Positions 47,285 to 59,669 are shown, numbered from the stretch's first letter. The stretch: DNA of 64,000 nt from Paramecium pentaurelia (GCA_905183005.1 CAJJDO010000064.1:250695-314694), one strand, 5' to 3'. The notes: generated from the letters alone by a model not told the origin. Numbers and translations are program-made.

Positions 47285-47598
47285 ATGACCAAAAAAACAA
47301 AGAAGGTAGGAATCACAGGTAAATATGGTACCAGATATGGTGCTTCTTTGAGAAAAATAATTAAGAAATTTGAAATTTCTTAACATTAGAGATATTTTAA
47401 CACATTCACAGGAGCAGTATGAATTGAATTGAATATTAAGCACTCATTAAAAAGATAAGCAATTGGTATTTGGAGATGTACATAAACAGGATTACAAATT
47501 GCAGGTGGAGCTTGGGAAGTAAAGTAATTAATTAATCTATCATGAGTACTCCAGCTGGTTTGTCTGCTAAATAAGGTATGTTGAGAATTAAGAAATTG
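47285..47598 (+). CDS. Ribosomal protein eL43 (L37a), copy cut off by assembly gap
   Basis: Left-contig copy of the gene given in full at 48442-48923. It begins MTKKTKKVGITGKYGTRYGA and runs to RIKKL, where the N interrupts it. Not a separate gene. Confidence 0.85.
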
Positions 47599-47599
47599 N
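47599..47599. other. Assembly gap (single N) at contig overlap
   Basis: One N between two exact 1156-bp copies; the locus is probably single-copy and about 1.16 kb shorter in reality. Confidence 0.9.
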
Positions 47600-48755
47600 C
47601 TAAAAACAGAATCCCCACTTCTCAAACCAACTGATAGACTCCGATATGGGTAGAAACCAAGAAAAAGTCTTTTTTTTGCTGAATAAAGTGTGATTAGTGC
47701 TTTATAAGCAAAACGCCATGAATCAGTATAAAAAACTGCATCCTTAGGATAATTATAGAATTTAATTAAGTAATCAACTGGTTATGAGAATGATAATAAT
47801 CCTGAACCATTAAGTATTATTGAAGGATTAGATAAAATGATAATATACTCTAATTATTTTCCAGAAAATAATTTTGACAAGATTATTGAATCTGTATTGA
47901 AATACTTAAAAAGATTTAGATTAACTAGAGTATATATGATTCCAAATAAGTATTCTTTTGTAAGGTTATAAAAATACGATAAATTGAAATCCTAAGGAAA
48001 AAAAGCAATAATTTTCAAATAGAATGATTTTATTAGGTGAATTTCCTAAAAATTAGATTGATATCTTTAATTTTAATTATATATTAAATATTAAAAAATT
48101 AATTGAAATTCAATTTTTTAATGTTGAAAAGATATGTACTGATTTTATTATATATCATTTCAATTTTTTTAGAGTGTTATATATGTTCATATAATTCTCT
48201 TTTATTTAAAAATCTATTAATAAAATCTTCTATATTTTTATATATAACATAAAATCTTCTATTGAATTGTTTAATTTATTTATAAGATGATTTATTATAA
48301 ATAGATACTATTTCTTTTATAATATTTGCAATACTAATTTTAACAATTATCATTATTTAATAAGACTAATAATAATAATACTATAAAATATATAAAATAG
48401 TTTAAACTAAATAAATTAAAGATTTATTTATATTTTTAAATATGACCAAAAAAACAAAGAAGGTAGGAATCACAGGTAAATATGGTACCAGATATGGTGC
48501 TTCTTTGAGAAAAATAATTAAGAAATTTGAAATTTCTTAACATTAGAGATATTTTAACACATTCACAGGAGCAGTATGAATTGAATTGAATATTAAGCAC
48601 TCATTAAAAAGATAAGCAATTGGTATTTGGAGATGTACATAAACAGGATTACAAATTGCAGGTGGAGCTTGGGAAGTAAAGTAATTAATTAATCTATCAT
48701 GAGTACTCCAGCTGGTTTGTCTGCTAAATAAGGTATGTTGAGAATTAAGAAATTG
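47600..48755 (+). repeat. Second copy of the 1156-bp contig-end overlap
   Basis: Start of the right contig, repeating 46443-47598 (tail of channel 2, small minus ORF, start of eL43). Confidence 0.9.
48015..48353 (-). CDS. Small hypothetical protein, contig-overlap copy
   Basis: Same 112-codon frame as 46858-47196, present again because the contig ends overlap. Not independent evidence for a gene. Confidence 0.3.
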
Positions 48756-48923
48756 AAGGAAGATGCAGAAGTTGAAGTCAAAGATGAAAAGAAAGATCAA
48801 AAATAAAAGCAATAATAATAGCCAAAAGAACAAAAGGAATAACAACAAACTTAATAATAAGGATAAAAAGGAAAATAATAATAAGGAGGAGATAAAAAGA
48901 GAGGATAAGCAAAAAAACAATGA
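48442..48923 (+). CDS. RPL37A: Ribosomal protein eL43 (L37a), complete, zinc ribbon degenerate
   Basis: Large-subunit ribosomal protein. The 144-residue frame-checked model (introns 24 and 23 nt) begins MTKKTKKVGITGKYGTRYGA and SLRKIIKKFEISQHQRY, nearly invariant in eL43. The zinc ribbon normally follows as C-x2-C..C-x2-C; here the first pair reads NTFTG and the second RCTQTG, leaving only one Cys. The post-ribbon signature IAGGAWEVNTPAGLSAK and KKLKE remains. A ~55-residue Gln/Lys-rich tail with many TAA/TAG codons is added after the normal C-terminus. Either a divergent paralogue or a ciliate form that lost zinc. Confidence 0.88.
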
Positions 48924-49130
48924 TATCGAATATATTATTTTACAGTACATAATAATAGCATTTACATTCAAATAACTTCCATAATTATTACTAATTTAAA
49001 GATTTAATATAGATTATAATTATACAGCATATTATATAAATGATATTTAAATAAATGTGAAATTATTGATTTCTGATAATGGATGCTTCATTTAACCAAT
49101 AATATAAAAATTAAATATACAATAATAATC
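48924..49130. other. Spacer, no gene seen
   Basis: 207-bp AT-rich gap between eL43 and the HMGCS-HMGR gene, both on the plus strand. Confidence 0.5.
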
Positions 49131-52100
49131 ATGAAACCAATAAATGTTGGAATTGAAGCCATTGAGATTTATTTTCCTAAGACTTATGTTAATTAAGCAG
49201 AGTTAGGTACTAAAAATTGATTAGATTTCAGAATTATTTGATAATGTTTCATAGGGCAAGTATACAATAGGATTAGGATAAGTGAATATGGCCTTTGTTA
49301 GATCTTTTGAAGATGTAAATACTATGGCATTAACAGGTATATTCAAATCTAAAAGTTAGTGGTCACAAATCTATTAGAGAAAAATTAAATTAATCCTGCA
49401 TTAATAGGTAGATTGGAAGTTGGTACAGAGTCATTGTTAGATAAATCAAAATCAACTAAAACTACACTTATGAGATTATTTGGTGAAAATACAAATATAG
49501 AGGGAGTAACCTCAATAAATGCCTGTTATGGAGGAACTAATGCTTTATTTAATACTATTAATTGGATGTAGAGTGATGCTTGGGATGGTAGATTAGGACT
49601 TGTTGTCTGTACTGATATAGCAGTTTATGCTAAAGGATCAGCACGTACTACTGGAGGAGCAGGAGCAGTTGCTATGTTAATAGCTCCAAATGCAACTTTT
49701 ACATTAGAAACAATTAGGACAACTTATATGAAGGATAATTATGACTTTTATAAACCTAATTTTCAAAGTGAATACCCTACTGTAGATGGTTAGTTATCAA
49801 TATAGAGCTATTTATCTTCAATTGATAATTGTATTCAATAATACTTTAAGAAAAATAATAATTTAGATGCTGATTTTTATTGTTTTCACAGTCCTTTTCA
49901 TAAGATGGTTTAAAAATCATTTTTAAGAGTTAAACTAAATGAATCATTTGTATAAAAAGTTGAAACTGGATTCACATTTTAAAATTTTAATGAAAAATAA
50001 TCTCAAATGCTTAAATTTTACTAAAATGATTGGTTGAATAAGGCTTTTCCATCTTGTCTTTTATCAAGAGAATTAGGAAATATATATACAGGTGCTCTTT
50101 ATGCTGGATTAATTAGTTTAATTGATACATAAGATGACTTAATAAATAAAAGAATAATGATGTTTTCATATGGTTCAGGATGTGCAGCATCTCTTTTTTA
50201 TTTGAAATGCAATAAATCAACAAGAATAATGAAATAGAAAATGAATCTTTAAGAACGATTATAATAGAGAATCAGAATTTCCTGTATAGAATATGATCAT
50301 ATTATGTAATAAAGGGAAATAAATTACAATAAACATAGCCAATAATATCAACCAAAATAAGTTGATTTATATCCAGGAACATTCTATTTAAAATCTATAG
50401 ATGATAAATATAGAAGAGAATATCTTGTTCATAAACAATTAGAATTGAATTAAACTTCTGATATGATAGTAATTGATAATTCTAAATCAATCAATAAAAT
50501 TTAATAAATTAGAGATTAAATAACTAATAATAATAGCACAAATGATTAAATTTATTCATAATCTTAAAAGTAATATAATTAATTATGGACAGGATTTTAT
50601 AAGAAAACAATATAATAAAGATTAGATTAATTGGAAAAAACAATGAATGTAAATGTTGAACCATTCAAAGATGGAGGATTGTCATTATAGAATGCAAATT
50701 TAATGGTTGAAAATTGTATTGGAAAAATATCATATCCTCTTGGATTAGGATTAAACTTTTTAATAAATGGATAATTTTATTCTGTACCTATGGCTATAGA
50801 AGAACCATCTGTAATTGCAGCAGCTAGTGCAGCAGCTAAAACTATTAGTGAAGCTGGTATTGGATTCTAAACATATTCAAGTCGCCCTGTAATGATGGGT
50901 TAAATTTAATTATTAGATGTTAAGAATTTTTCAAAAATAGAATGCTTAATTGATTCTAATAGATAGACAATTATTAATAGAGGAAATTAAGCATGTTAAA
51001 GTATGGTAAAAAGAGGAGGAGGAATTGAAGATGTGAAATGTAGAAATTTAAATAAGGGACAATGTAGTGTAGACATATTTATAAATGTATGTGATAGTAT
51101 GGGAGCTAATTTAGTAAATACAGTTTTAGAATTTGTTGCTCCTTTAATAGCTGAAATCACTGGAAGTAGAATTGGAATTAAAATATTAACTAATCTATGT
51201 ATGAATAGAAAAGTAACAGCTTAATTTAGTTTAGATATAGATAAACTCAATTATAAATCATTAAATGGCAAAGAAGTAGCTAAATTAATGTTAGAAGCCT
51301 ATTAATTTGCAGAATTCGATATTTACAGAGCTGTTACACATAACAAAGGAATTATAAATGGGATAGAGGCAGTTTGTAATGCTACTGGATAAGATGCTAG
51401 AGCAGTTAATGCATCTTTACATGGATATGCATCAATAAATGGATAATATAAACCACTTTCATCTTATAAAATAATTGATAATAAATTTATAGGTGAATTA
51501 ACAGTACCAATTAGTGTTGGTACTTAAGGAGGAGTCTTACCTTAAAATCCTTTATATTCATAGATTTTGTAAATTTTAGATTATCCTGATTCTTAGAAAT
51601 TGGCTGAGATTATTGTATCTGTAGGTTTAGCTTCAAATTTTGCAGCATTGAGAGCTTTAGCTGTTGAGGGTATATAAAAGGGACATATGACATTACATGC
51701 TAGAAATATTGCTATAGCTAGTGGTATACCTGAACATCTGGTTGATGAAGCAGTTCTATTTATGAAAAATAGAAATAATTTCAATAAATAAACAGCTTTA
51801 GAATTTCTTAAAGCCTATAATGTATTTTTTGAAATTGGAAAGGCTAAAGGAAAGTAAATGAAAGCATTTTGCACCTTTACAGGATGTTTTGATTTAATTG
51901 GGACACAAGAAAAAGTAGATTTACATGTTGTTTTTGAATGCGATTAAAATAAGATAAATTTAAATTATGCTGATGATTCTGCAATAAATAGATAAATATT
52001 TGGATTAAAAGGTTAAGAATGGTTGAAGAATTTATTTTCAGTTTTGAATACAGTAAAAATTAATAAAGAAGTTGAATTATATTAATCTAATAATTTGACT

Positions 52101-52825
52101 TCAAAATTGAAACTTTTAGCAATTTTGATAAATTTATTATGTTTCAATATGTTAAGTCTTGATTTTGATAGATCAAAGAATTTTATATTGAATTAGAAAC
52201 CTTGTTTAGGTGGAGCTATTTCACTTAAATATGGATTGTCACTTATGAATGAATTAATTCATATATTTGAATACAATATTGATTAATTTATTGGATTTCC
52301 TCAATTAAGATAAGCATTAATGACAGAATTGAATAATATCATTTTTGCCCATATCAAATCATTTGAATTGTTGTAATAGGCAAAATAAGGTTATTTCAAT
52401 TGTGATAAATTCTTATCTTCTAGATAAAAACGATTATGTTGTACAATGATGCTACTTTGTGATTGTATTTCATTAAAGAATTTTAGTCCTTAGATAATTG
52501 AAGAGATTAAATTACTTGGAAGAGTCATTGAAATATAAATGACTTTAACAAGAGATACTTAAAAATGGAATAAGTAAGATAATATTATTAATATTATTAT
52601 AGATCAACATTATCTGAACCTAATATGTATACTTATTGGTTAATTGCTAATTAGAAATTAATATTAGGTGATAATAAGGATATTTTGACTTCATTTTATA
52701 ATGAACATAATAGATTATTATTGTCTCTAATATAAGAATTGGAAAAGAATATATCTCATCAATTAAGTCATCTGAAAGATTAAGCTATGAATGCAATTCA
52801 ACTTTTTTATAAACCGAGATTGTGA
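49131..52825 (+). CDS. HMG-CoA synthase / class II HMG-CoA reductase fusion
   Basis: One 1205-residue frame-checked protein (introns 25, 23 and 29 nt) joining two consecutive mevalonate-pathway enzymes. Residues ~1-430 are HMG-CoA synthase: GKYTIGLGQ, LEVGTESLLDKSKSTKT with the catalytic Glu, NACYGGTNALF with the acyl-enzyme Cys, and FHSPFHKMVQKS with the catalytic His; PGTFYL closes the domain. Residues ~505-880 are HMG-CoA reductase of the bacterial/class II type: EEPSVIAAAS (Glu), CDSMGANLVNT (Asp), THNKGIINGIEAV (Lys) and LHARNIAIASG (His), a complete set. A third C-terminal region (~890-1205) is all-helical and may be a degenerate isoprenyl-diphosphate-synthase fold, without clear DDxxD motifs. 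There is no membrane anchor, so the protein should be soluble. It would turn acetoacetyl-CoA plus acetyl-CoA into mevalonate in two steps. Confidence 0.93.
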
Positions 52826-52836
52826 TAATTATATTA

Positions 52837-55477
52837 ATGAGTATTTTGAAATAAATATCTGATTCGAATGATTAGAATAAAGATCTTCATCCTAGTGGTC
52901 CAAGATTGAGTTTTGATTAAGAACAATTACAAAAATACTAGTTTTAATAAATTGACTCCAATACATCATTGCATCCAAATAAAATGACAAATACAATACG
53001 TTGTGAATCAATTATGATAAAACAAGATATTAGCAAATAGGTATTCATAATCCACTTCTCTTTTTATTCAGTTGACAAGAAAAAGAAAGTCTGAATTTAA
53101 AATTGGCTTAAATCGAACAAGTTTCTTGAGGACTATTAATAGAAATTCCCTTGTGTAGAAGTTCAAAAACATACTCCTTATGCGTTCATATGTATTGAGT
53201 AAAGAAAATAAGTATCTTTTACTTCAAGATTGGTGGTAAAAACCAACTAAAAGTAAAATGCATCATAATTTAAGGAAATCAATATACTCATAGTCGAATA
53301 CCATTTATAATATCTGGTAGTAATATTTCAATAATTTTAACTATATGGTCTCTATTTATACAAATAGTCACTTTATGGATTACTCCTTTTATGATATCAT
53401 TTTAATAAGAAATTTCAATATTCAAAGTCATCTTCCTTATTATTGTATTTTAAGTATTTTTCGATGCTTTTATCAAAATTAATAGTCCATTGATAGTAAA
53501 TGGTGAAACTATATATGATAAAACTGAAAGAATTAAAGATTTCTTTAAAAATAGTTTGTTCGAAGATTTAATGTATATTATAACCTTAATTGTTTCATTT
53601 TTTCCAATTTTTGATAATATTCAATTAAAAGGCACTATTTGTATTATTATCATATTTATATCTTACAAAAAACTTAATCAAAATTATGAAAGTTTATATG
53701 AAATTCTTTATCTAAAGGGATAATATCATTATGCTATAGATGTAATGTAACTTATTATTTTAATCTTTTCTTATGCTCATGTAATGGCATGTATTTGGCA
53801 TTATGTTGGTGAAATTACAATGGAATAAGGTTAATCATGGTTGATATAAAGAAATTTACAAAATAGTGCAATTTGGGAAAGGTACAATACATCTTTTTAT
53901 TGGGCCACAATGACAATGTCAACTGTAGGATATGGAGATATTACACCTACAAATCAATTTGAAACTTTGGCTGCAAATTTAATGATGATACTCTCAAGTT
54001 GTATGTTTGGTTATTCAATTAGTCAAATAGGAATGATACTTAAAAGTTAATATGAAGTTTAATAAAAATATAAGTATTTAATCTATTTTTATTTATTAGA
54101 CGTTCAATAATAATTATGAATGCTTTTATGAAAAATAGTTAAGTTAATTTATAAATTTAGAGTAGAATAAGAAATTATCTCAAATATTAATGTGAAACTG
54201 AAGCTAATGAAAATAAAGATGATATTAATAAAATTGTTGCAGATTTACCAATTGGATTAAAATAAGAACTAGTATAAGATGTTTAGATGAACATTATGAA
54301 AAAGATAAAAATATTAAATAATCAATTCTCTCAAACAACTCTAAAATAACTTTCTTAATATTTAATAGAATTTAAATTTACTCCTGGTGATGTCATATAT
54401 CATAGAAATGATTCAAATGATTAAAGTCTATACTATATCTAAGAAGGAATTGTTAATATTTATGAAGAAAATAGTCAAAAATTATTACAATCTTTAAAAG
54501 CTGGAGAGACATTTGGTGAATATTAATTCTTTACAGGATTTTAATCAAAAACTTCAGTTAGAAGTTAAGGATTTACAAAAATATTCAAATTAAATCGTTA
54601 ATCCATTATATCGTTATTAAATTAAAATTCTAAAGATTTTTAAAGATTTCATCACATTAAAGACAATATTATATTTAATAAGAATTACTAAATAGTATAA
54701 AAACATTGTAATTTTTGTAAAATGACTGATCATATTAATATTGATTGTCCACTTTTATCTTATAAGCCAGATATTTTATAAAGAATTAAGAAAGCAGAAT
54801 TAAAACCATCTATATAATAAAGGTTTTTTATATAAAGAAACAATGAGAAAGTGAGATGTTTAATGTTACATTCTGCAATTAAAGATACTGTTGAAGAATA
54901 TAAAGCAAATTTATCTAGTACTTAAATTGATGTTGATATGAAATTATTTTCTACATATGCTACAAAAGATTTAAGTAGTCATTGTTAAAAAGAATCATTA
55001 TTAGAAAAATAACCATCTAAGTCTTTTCCAATACCTCCTTTAAAAAAAAAGAACTCTTTTTTGATTAGATAAAGAAATTAATCTTAATAAAAGAAAGTTA
55101 GTGTTTTTGTAAATTTAAAATCAGTTTTTAGAGATTCTGATAGACAATTAAAATCGGAATCTGAAGATGATCAACTTAATAATACACCAAAAAATCAAGT
55201 TTCATAATAATATTTATTTGATATAAATGATTGTTAAATGAATTAATTTGATGATTAATTTTAAACAACAAATTTCAATATTGATAGATTAATGAATTAT
55301 TTTGGTTATATGCCTATGTCTAATGTGATTTATGCTTTAAGAAAATATGAAAAATTATTTAAGTATTCTAAAGTAAAGACAATTAATTATGCAGAATCAG
55401 AAAACAGGAAATTTAGTATTCCCTTATATTATAGTAGAAGGGAATCAATAAATGAATTACTTAAAGAAAAATATTGA
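52837..55477 (+). CDS. Cyclic-nucleotide-regulated K+ channel (paralogue 3)
   Basis: Third channel of the cluster, more divergent. Frame-checked 853-residue model with introns of 31, 22 and 26 nt. N-terminal ~160 residues are basic/Ser-rich; S1-S6 follow with VMACIWHYVGE and the pore MTMSTVGYGDITPTNQ (filter ~345). The CNBD has LKAGETFGEYQFFTG. After it comes a canonical CCHC zinc knuckle, CNFCKMTDHINIDCP (C-x2-C-x4-H-x4-C), matching Cys/His clusters at the same place in the other two. The start ATG lies only 11 bp after the stop of the HMGCS-HMGR gene. Confidence 0.9.
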
Positions 55478-55507
55478 ATAAATAATGAATTAAATTTAAT
55501 AATAATA

Positions 55508-57070
55508 ATGTTTAATAAAAAATTTAAAAAACAAGTTTCTATTTCTTTTCAAGATCAGGATATTAAAGAATAAAACAATAATACTACAACATCCAATATG
55601 AATTAAACAAAGAAACCTAAAAATTGGTTGAACTATGATGATGAAGAAAATACTGATTAAATTAAAAAATATGTGAGATTAGACAATAAACCATTAGTAG
55701 AAGTTTAAAAAGATGTTATTTAAATAGAGAATTATGAATATTTAAAGGAGTTAGAAGAAGAAAATAGGATGAACAATTACTTAGCTAAAAAAAGTTTGGA
55801 AAATGTAGAGGAAATCAATATCATAGATTTAGAAAATGATGGAATTTATGAAGGTGATTTAAAGAGAAATTAACATCAATAAAATGTTATAATAATAGAT
55901 GAAACAGATAATAACTTAATTACAGATATGGATAACAAAAGAATGAATATGATAGGTATAGCCAAATAATAGAAGCTTTTTTATGAACATAATTCAGATG
56001 ATGAAGAATTTAATAGATTTGAGAAAAATATTATTAAATCAAATAAAGTTTCATATGATTATGCTAATAATGGTTTTAAGACTTTTAATTTTAATGACTC
56101 ATAATAAATGCATTATTGTAGTTTTATGGATAATTTTTCATAAATAAATTTAGAATCAATAATTGGAAATCTATAAACTATAATATCTTAAGAGATTTTC
56201 AAAAGAGATAGATTACAAAAGGAAGTAGAAAGATCTACATCAGCTATTCATTCAAGTGAGATGTTAATTAAGACTTGGTAAGAATAGAATTAAGAGTTAT
56301 AAAAATAATTAAGAGATTTTGAATTAGTAAATGAATATTTTCAATGTTTTAATGATATGGCAAAATAGAAAGTAAGAATATATAATTAATATTAGATACC
56401 AACTTTATTTAAATTATATGATGAATTTGATGAAATGCGTGATGAATATTATAATTTGATTGAAGCAAGAATTGAAGAATAAGAATTAATATTTTCTGAA
56501 TTATTTTAGGGATTACCAAATGAAATTATTCTCAATTATGCTAAAGATATTTGTTTACATATGGATGATGTAGATGAAGAATATGCAGATTTAGAAAAGA
56601 TATGTGAGAATTACTTTAATGTAATGTTTGTTGTACCTAATGCTAAAGTCTTATAGCCAATATTTGATTATCATGTTTTAGTAAGATTTATTGAATTGTA
56701 TTGTGAAAATATGGATGATTGTGAATCTGATTTATTTGAAGGTTTAGTCTCTGATAAATCTTTATTATGTTAATTGATAATGTAATGTAGATTTATTAAA
56801 GGATTATTAACATTAAATCCAATTCAAACCAAATTTATTTAACAATTTTTTAGATCAATTTTAAAACATACATATTAATTTTTAAAATAATCTAATGCAG
56901 AAGAAGCACAATAATGTTTGAATTATATTAAATCATTACTTGATTCAGTATTAAAATCAATATACAAAAAACCTTGTATATATGGACCATAGATAGTTGA
57001 ATACTTAAATTTAATGAAAGATATTCTACCTAAAGATACACTTGAAAAGTTAATTAAAAATTTTTAATGA
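55508..57070 (+). CDS. Acidic helical protein, unknown function
   Basis: Intronless 520-residue protein. The N-terminus is Gln/Asn/Lys-rich with KKPKNWLNYDDEEN, then acidic (LEEENRMNNYLAKKSL). The C-terminal ~320 residues are helical: SSEMLIKTWQEQNQELQKQL, EYFQCFNDMAKQKVRIYNQY, ARIEEQELIFSELFQGLPNE and LLTLNPIQTKFIQQFFRSIL. A faint resemblance to GCFC/PAXBP1-type proteins (acidic head plus a long helical tail) is not enough for assignment. The gene starts 30 bp after the third channel. Confidence 0.7.
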
Positions 57071-57137
57071 ATTATAGTATCAAGAATGTTATATTAATTA
57101 ATATTTAATTATTTGATATTTATAACAGTAAGAGTAT

Positions 57138-59669
57138 TCATTTTTTGTAATATTCAGATGCCTGAACATACATTTTAGCAAATCTTGCTGAAGGAGTCTT
57201 TTAATTTGGTACAATTTATGATTTATCTCCAAAATTTTATATCTAAGGCAATTCTATTCCTTTATTTAATTTATCTTTTTATTTTGATTTCATATATGAT
57301 TTATTTTATTCTTGAGAAGGATCTTCATCAATTTTATTATTTTAATTTACTTTACCATTTCTTATCAATTTCATTTATTATTTGTCATAAATTAAATCTT
57401 CATATTAAGGTTATAATCTTGTTTGATAACTATCTTCAAAATTATATGAATTTTAAATAGATCTATGATGTGATGAAACATCTTATTCTAAAGTATACTT
57501 TTATGAATCCATTTATAATTCTGTTTAAGTTATTAAATCTACTTATGTAAATTAATGTTATTTCTTGCCTATGATCTTATCATAACAACTTGAGTTATCT
57601 TCAGTTGGTAAACCTTAACTTAAATCTGTCTAAATTTATTTTGTATTAAATTTGATAGATATAGTTTAAGTTTATATATCTTCTTAATTAGCACAGAATT
57701 ATTAAGATTAATCTTATGTAATTATTTCTGTTTAAGATTCTATATTACTAAAAATCTATTCATTTGTTTATATAGATGCATGTTAACATTATTTTGTTTA
57801 TTTAAGTAATGTAATATCTCTTTGTAATTATTCAACTAATTATTGCATAATTCCATATTATTCATTAATTTCTTTATACATATCAGGATAATCTTTAATT
57901 TAACTATATTTGATTTGATGTAACATAAGATTTTCTTCCATTTTTTTATATTCTATTTATTTATTTTTATTTTCTAATCCTAATAATCTCAATTATTATT
58001 CAAGTTCTTATCTTTTGATAATTTCTGAAGAATATTTATTTTATAATTCAGTTAGATTTTATGTAAGTGATGTTACTTAACCTTCAAGAGTTGTATTACT
58101 TGTATTTAAAATTTTAATATTGCATTTTAACTCTTCTATAGTCTCATCCTTTTTTACTATTTAATTTTATTAGAATTTATTCTTTTCATCATTCTATTAT
58201 ATTTGAAACATTTATTTCTTTTACATTTCCTTTACTTAATCCATTTATTGTTTCTTTTCTTATTCAAGTTATTTTAATTAATCTTAATATCTTTTTAAAT
58301 CAAATTCTATTTTAAATTTTAATTCTTATTCAAAATCAAATTCTTTTTTTAATTCTTAATATGTAATCATACATTCCTCATATGTTTTAGTTAATTAATT
58401 TTTTTAAATTATTATCTGAACATTTTCAGTTGATAAAATTGAAAATTTTTATTTTAATTATGATATTTCATTCTCTTAATTTTTATAATTCTTATTAATT
58501 TCTTAATATCCTATTGTTATTTCTTATAATTTATTTTTTAAACTTTCATTTTCTTAATTTAATAATATTATTTATGTTTCATAATTTGTTATTTTATTTT
58601 ATTATTCAAAAATTAATTAAGTTTTATTTTAGATTTCAGTATTTTATTCATTGAATCTTTATTATAAATGTTCATAATTAGTTGTTAATTATTTATTAAG
58701 AGTATCTAATTTGTTATATTGAGATTAATTAATAGAATTTTAATAATTTAATTATTATATTAAAGAATAATCCTTCTATTTCTTTTATTCATATTCTTAA
58801 CATTTATACTCTAATTATTAATTCATCTCCTTCAATAATTTTACTTATAATTCAGAATCAAAAGTTCTACATTTAAGATTATCTAATCTTTAATCTTTTT
58901 CCCCAATTTCAACACTAAAATTTAAAATTGTTTGTCTCTTTTATTCCAAATCTAATTCTAAATTATGTATTTATTATTCAGCATTTAACATCTTTAATTT
59001 TAATGATTCGTTAAGTTATAGTTATTAATTGAAAATACATTAGATTTGATTAATTTTAGATTCAAAACTCACCCTTTTTTTTGTTTCCTAACTAAATAAT
59101 TTATCTCTCTCTTATATTAATTCATCATATTGAACAAGTTCTGATTTTTATAAATTTAGTTTATGTTAAAGCAAATGTATAGTTTCATCTCTCATTTTTA
59201 TTTAATTTTATAGATCAATCAAATCCTACTCTTTAAGTTGCATCAATGATTAAAATTAGTCATTCATAATGTTAAGAGTGATCTTTTATTAACTTTATGC
59301 TTAATCTATTTCTATTACTTAAGGTCTACACTTCTCAGTCAATAGTTAGAATACTTTCCAAAGTTTTCCCATTATAGATTTCTTATCAAAACTCTATGCA
59401 ATCAACTCTTCTAATGAATTGTATACTCCCTATGAATAAATGAACAAACTATTATAAATTCTATCAGCCTATGTTACACCAGCAGTCTTCAAAGAAGCCT
59501 TGTCAATCCCAAAGCTTTTTAGTACATTTCTGTGTTCTGCTTCATCCTTTAACACATTTTATATCCATAACTCTGGACTTGGTTTCACTTATTAAGAATC
59601 ATATTCTGATTGTGTTCTTTGAGTTCTTAATGGTCTTAACTATTTAACTTTCTATTCTACAAAAGACAT
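57138..59669 (-). CDS. Long coiled-coil protein, unknown function
   Basis: Intronless 843-residue protein. A short folded head (~25-110) contains SPELWIQNVLKDEAEHRNVL, KSFGIDKASLKTAGVT and IMGKLWKVFQLLTEKC. This is followed by ~600 residues of nearly uninterrupted coiled coil rich in Gln, Lys and Glu (for example ELQVKLLKEMNQQLEYK). A less structured tail carries KTPSARFAKMYVQASEYYKK at the end. Half of the glutamines are TAA or TAG. Likely a cytoskeletal or basal-body scaffold by shape only. The tail is 67 bp from the convergent acidic-protein gene. Confidence 0.75.

Larger units (their letters stand above)
46443..47598 (+). repeat. First copy of a 1156-bp contig-end overlap
   Basis: Identical by eye to 47600-48755 (offset 1157) with one N between. 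It contains the 3' end of channel 2, a small minus-strand ORF and most of eL43. Confidence 0.9.

Noticed and set aside
48763..48975. Lys/Asn-rich 70-codon plus-strand frame
   Set aside because: Out-of-frame reading of the Gln/Lys-rich tail of eL43.
51593..51784. Minus-strand 63-codon frame inside the HMGR domain
   Set aside because: Overlaps the catalytic HARNIA region of the reductase on the plus strand; no independent support.
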